The notes under the pieces were generated by a model. It saw nothing but the letters and a program-made list of their open reading frames with translations, did not search any database and was not told the DNA's origin. A DNA stretch of 64,000 nt from Eucalyptus grandis (Eukaryota; Streptophyta; Magnoliopsida; Myrtales; Myrtaceae): NCBI RefSeq assembly GCF_016545825.1, contig NC_052614.1, forward strand, positions 36,736,072 through 36,800,071, in the 5' to 3' direction. This document shows positions 59,196-64,000 of this stretch, in pieces; position 1 is the first letter of the stretch, and the number at the start of each line of letters is the position of its first letter. A program made the position numbers and the translations under genes.

Positions 59196-59458
59196 TCAAA
59201 ACCGAGATTTGCGCTTGCGAGCCGTGTACTTTGAGTCAGGAGGCACCGCATTCCCTTTTCTCCTCATCTGATCTTTCTTTCTCAAAACCCACTCTCTTCC
59301 CTTGCCTCTCTTATTTAGTTTCTGTTTCTTCTTTGGCCGGTGCCTGTCAGAGATACTGACCTGCATTTGAAAAGAGAGCAAGAAGAAAAGACAATCACCC
59401 TAGTCAATAATTAATTGAGAACAATTAACAAATTGAATGTTCCCATAAGATTAACAAA

Positions 59459-59504
<46 letters not shown>

Positions 59505-62500
59505 CTTAAGCAAACTGACATATAGAATGAGCCTAAAAGAGAACAAAGAGAAAAAAGAAAGAAAAAGAAAAAACGGAATTTAATATGCAAGTCCATGTCT
59601 AGAACAAGTCCAACATAATATTCAAATTTGCAAACTCACTGTTTGATTGTCTTCATCACCACTGCTATCGTCAGAGGCACTCTCCCCATCTTCCCCTTTT
59701 CCACTTGGTACGGCACTGCTGACAGATGGCGGCCCACAACTAAGCACAAGGTATTCTTTCCTGCTCTTTGAGCTGTTTTCAATAATGATTCGAGGTTAGT
59801 TCATTTTTCTTTGATAGGATTTTCATGAAGGCATGCATCCGTATTACTGTCCATCCGAATTACTGTGGCAGTGATCAGCCTTCATCCAGAACACAGATTA
59901 TCATCACATACACAGTCTAAAGCACTTATTCCGCAACCGAAGCATATGAAAAATCAATTGTTGAACAGCACATCTCTTGCTTGGACTTGTCATTAAACAG
60001 TCCCTCAAAGAAACAGAAAAAGGAAAACTTGCCAATACAATAATAAGCAATTCTGGACATGATATTGATGAGATTCTTCATATAATCATGGACCAGCTTT
60101 ATAAGCTCAATTTTGCCAATTATCCCAGGCAACGTCAACCCATTAGTAAGAGAATGAACAAAGAGAGATTGACACGTGACAGCTAAAGTGTATTATGCGC
60201 ACATTTGATAATTTCATAAAAAAAGATTCCACCTATTTAGAAAATAAACTTAAAAGATTATTGACAGTAATTTCTCAGAAATTTATTTATGTTTTGATAG
60301 GTGAGTGTATTCACTAAAGGGCACCAAGGGGTGGAAACCCACATACAAGAAGAGCTCAGAGCCAAAAGAGCTCAATTCCAATACAAATCATCTACAGTGT
60401 TCATTAAAGCATTTCCATCCACATGCAACTTTCCAACTCCCAATAATTACAAAAGAAAAAAAGGGTGTTTCTCTCCAATGAAAGCCCACTTATTCTGCTC
60501 TCAGAAATTTTACTTTCGCAGATGACTTCCAAACAGCAGAATATATACTAAGATATGCACAACATATGCTGTTCCATTGATGTCAAACGCTAAAATAAGT
60601 TCTGGTAATGAATACCTGTGTGGGTAGTCAACCACCACACCACCTGCAAATCCAGCCCGCATAGCAGAACTCAAAATCAATTCACGCTGGGCTATACTTT
60701 CTGGATAAACTTGAAAAACTGCTCTTGCCCCCCTTGCTAAGCATCTATATAATGATCCAAAAAATGCCCTAAAAAAAAATCAAGACAAATGTCACTTGTA
60801 GGACATCCAAATAGGGACTAGAAGTTCTGCAAGATAGAAAAGCAGAAAAGAACATTTTTGATCATTTAAGAAAATCAACCAGTTATCATCCAAATGATGA
60901 GGAACATACTTCAATCTTAACCGTGGCTCGTGAGAGGACTTATCCGCATTGCATAACCACTGCATGACAAACGGATGTAGAATCAACAAACTACAGAAAA
61001 GAAACTAAAAAAGATTTTAAGTAACCGAGCGTAGAAATGCAGAGAATTTCCAGAGAGTATTGCAAGATCATGAATTAAGAATGTTTACCATGCAAAATTG
61101 ATGCACTGGATGCAAAGAAAATGTGCAGGAACAATATAACAATTACATCTTTATCCCCAGGGTACATTCCTTCGGTCTTTCAAACCCAATGCACAATTCT
61201 AGTTAACATTTCATGTGCACATCTTTACCCCCTACCGTGTCCACTAGACAACAAGTCATTCTATCACCTCATTTTGATGGTATCTAACTAGCAGATAAAG
61301 GGGGAAAGAGAGAGTTGTATCTATCAAAGGTGAAGCACGACAGTAGCTACTTCATATCTCTGCAGGGAACTTTTCAGAGTTGATTACAATATTAGCTGCT
61401 TCATCCTATCCATGTGGCCACAAGATAGATGCAAAATTAACTATGTTAACAGACATAGGTTCAATACGCAATGAATTTTAGTGAATGCAAGAGCTTAGGA
61501 TTATAAGGATTTACAAATGCAGCTGCAAATGATTTAGGGGGCAGAACGCCGGCAAATCTTGAATTTAATGTTATCTTATCAAACATTACCAAGACAATTA
61601 ATATAATCGGTCCTCCTTTAAAAGCGTAGTCTTCCATTGCCCAAGTACCTAGCAATATCCTCTAAAGTATAACAGCTAAATTGAAACAATTTTACTTGAG
61701 CTTGACAAGGGAAGATATCTTCTTTCATAGTCTAAAACAAGTATGCTCTTTTCGGTACTTACACTAAGGAACCCAATATTACAGAAGACCAACTGCTATT
61801 TGCTACTTTATGCACTATGAAGTGTGAGAATGGCAATTCTGGAGCTCCTAATAAAAATTAGCTCCATTAAGATCCAAGAAGAGAACTCCTATAGAATAAA
61901 AACATTAAAATGATAATCAATTTAATGAACGCAATAAAATGAACCTGAACAGCAGAGATACTGATGGCTCCATCAATAACACCAGGTCTAAGTCCCAAGC
62001 CCTACAACACAATATTCACAATAAACCCAATGGCAAAGGAGTCAAATGTATGCAGGATGAACAATACCATTGAATGTGACAATCGACAAGGCCCAGTACA
62101 ATATGCCAGCACAAAGTTCTTCAAAAATAGAGGAAGCAATCAAGCATGCATGCACATATACTCCACAACAACCAACATCACATTGGTGTTGCATGCGTTA
62201 AAATTCTGGCGAGCCTGTTAATCGTCTTCTTATTCACTGCCAGGTGTCCTTTGCTATTCAGACTATGGTTCAACGAAGGTGGAATCGCCTGGGTCATGCT
62301 AGAAATTGGAAGGGAGACGATTCTCAATGGAAATGGCATAAAGGAACTCAAACCTCTAAGAAGACTTCGGAATCCCTCCATTATCTAATTTGCGCAACTT
62401 ATGGCTTGGAAGGAACATAAGGAATCTTGAAGGCTTGAAATCAAATCAGCAATAGTTGAATAGCCTTGTCCTAATTATTCCACAAAAAACAAACTGCTTA

Positions 62501-63831
62501 TTATATGGCTAGGCCTTTTATATTTCTATTCTGTTTTCTTTCTGTTGTTAGTTTCTGATTTATATAGCTCATGGATGCTCAATGAAAAATTTGTGCTCTT
62601 TCAATAAAACACCTCATATTAAGTAAAGAGAGAAATCATTGGCCACTAAAAGAATTAAAGGCGAAGTACGAGAATGAGCCCATTGCTGAATTTTCTCAGT
62701 TTCAGAAATAATACAGTTCAAAAACTTTAAACTGGTCGGTACCTGACCCATGTCGCCAAGCAAAAGATCACCTTCTGCCTCTCTCTCCAGGGCGATGTCT
62801 ACATTTGAACAGGTAATGGAATATCAAAATATGAGCAGACTAGGAATCCCTTAAATCGATAGGTATTGAATTAACATACCAAGCATTGATGGGGAAATGT
62901 CCAAACCAATCCAGTTGTGTCCATTTTCTGATAGGGTCTCCCCACTCAATCCAGATCCACAACCTAGAAAGACCCAAATGTCAATACAACATGATCAACC
63001 ATCATGAATCTCTGAGCATTACAGACACTGCTCATGGGGAAAAAAGAGAAGAAGTAATAAAGCAAGGAAGAGAGAAGTAAGTATTCTCATCAAGCAGGTG
63101 CTCCTATCAAAGCTAAGAAAGTATAACTGAGCGATAAAGTTGCAAGCTGTAACTTAACAAGAGAAGTTGATCACTTCTTCATGCCTGATGACCTAAAACA
63201 GAAGACGCAGGAACCCGGCAAGCAAATTGACCCTGTCTCTTCATCAAGCAAAAAAGTTCACCCAATAGACAGGAGACATTCTTCAATACTCCAAATAGAC
63301 GCTCCAATCATCAGTCACCCACATCAACATTTGATCTTTGTCTTCCGACGGGAAGTACTTCAGTCAAAGACAATGTGGTCACACTAGAGATAAGTTCTCT
63401 CACCAACACATCAATTCTCCACGAACGTCAATCGAGTCAACGTTCCCCTTAACAGGAAGCACACGTACAACAACACTTTCAACTCAAATTCAAGCACAAC
63501 CCACTCAGCACTAGCAGAACTCAAGAGGGTACCAATATCAAGGAGTAATCTCGGAACGCCGTCGTCCGGCAAAGCAAGAAGCTCCAACGCCCTCTCCGAC
63601 AGTTTAGCCTGCTTTTCCAAACCGACAAAAACCGCCGACAACCACGTTGGTCAGGAGAACCAAAAAAAAAAAAAAAAACGACACACATAACGCGATTACG
63701 CGAGCAATGCGAATGAACGAAACCGCGCGGACCTGAATTTCGATGATGCGGGAAGACGAGGTGTACTTGCGAGCCTCGACGTCGTTGTAGAATATCTCGG
63801 GCGGCGCCTGTATTTCCGGTCGAGAAGCCAT
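59196..63831 (-). CDS. RID2: 18S rRNA (guanine-N7)-methyltransferase, Bud23/RID2 type
   Basis: Nine exons, all with GT-AG introns: 63831-63733, 63608-63533, 62963-62880, 62798-62743, 62001-61945, 60959-60910, 60768-60616, 59772-59640 and 59360-59196. They total 873 bp in an unbroken frame of 290 codons, about the length of Arabidopsis RID2. The protein starts '[20 protein letters not shown]'. It has SAM motif I '[17 protein letters not shown]', motif II 'WIGLDIS', '[15 protein letters not shown]', '[17 protein letters not shown]', '[18 protein letters not shown]' and 'PESIAQREL'. An acidic Ser-rich linker and the basic C-terminal domain '[18 protein letters not shown]' follow. The family methylates N7 of one guanine in 18S rRNA with TRM112 as partner and is needed for small-subunit ribosome biogenesis in the nucleus. 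An in-frame upstream ATG at 63846 would add 5 residues; homologues start at 63831. Confidence 0.95.
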
Positions 63832-64000
63832 CGGCAGAGCGACCACCAGAAGAGGAAGCTACTCGCAAGCTGAGTTCCGGGTCGGACTTTTTCAGCTGAG
63901 CACCGCCGGCACTCGCTGACCGACCGTCCTGAGAGAGAGAGAAAGAGAGAGAAGCGGCGGCTGAGGCGGCGATACGGCGGCGGAGGTACAAACGGGAGAG
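63832..64000 (-). promoter_or_regulatory. 5' leader of the methyltransferase gene
   Basis: Contains a CT-rich tract on the minus strand ('ctctctctttctctctctct', about 63930-63952), common in leaders and core promoters of plant housekeeping genes. The upstream frames here are GC-driven. The promoter proper lies outside the window. Confidence 0.45.

Overview
The window is nuclear DNA of a flowering plant, most likely a woody eudicot. The signs are spliced plant genes with GT-AG introns, an intron-less PLS-type PPR gene, a germin-like gene, tRNA-iMet-primed LTR retrotransposons, a tRNA-derived SINE and long AG/CT microsatellites. A Myrtaceae origin is only a guess. Two genes look intact, both on the minus strand at the right end: a PPR gene (55172-56614) and a complete nine-exon Bud23/RID2-type 18S rRNA methyltransferase gene (59196-63831). 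A germin-like gene (36681-37439, minus) is broken by one apparent missing base. The rest is mostly transposable elements, many of whose borders can be set to the base from target-site duplications (TSDs).

Left third (1-25141): a Copia element on the minus strand (900-23049, TSD CATGG) was split in its gag by a 14-kb Ogre/Tat-like Gypsy element (7770-21804, TSD ACGCA), and its RT domain was split by a TIR/MITE-like insertion (3462-4285). The Ogre-like element is non-autonomous. It carries a plant-mobile-type (DUF7745-like) ORF and a gag with two gag-like domains, then four different tandem-repeat arrays, and no visible RT or integrase. The host sequence around the Copia element belongs to a three-copy repeat; copy C near 52.6 kb keeps the uninterrupted (empty) target site.

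Middle (25142-36080): a chromovirus-like Gypsy element on the minus strand has kept LTRs, PBS, PPT and the last codons of pol. Its coding region is replaced by pieces of at least three host genes in sense orientation: an ABCB transporter, a P-class PPR gene and an E-class PPR gene. Its 3' LTR holds a nested 3.05-kb solo-LTR-like element (TSD ACTAA). The whole element appears to split an old LINE tail. I consider this gene-capturing element the most interesting object in the window.

Right-middle (40.2-48.6 kb): a direct segmental duplication of about 3.2 kb (40.25-43.4 and 45.2-48.6 kb). Copy 2 alone carries a SINE and a TIR element, with the empty sites visible in copy 1. A 5'-truncated LINE lies between the copies. 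A Copia remnant (49.8-50.6 kb), repeat copy C, a GC-cored Mutator-like TIR element (56794-57888) and the two intact genes complete the window.
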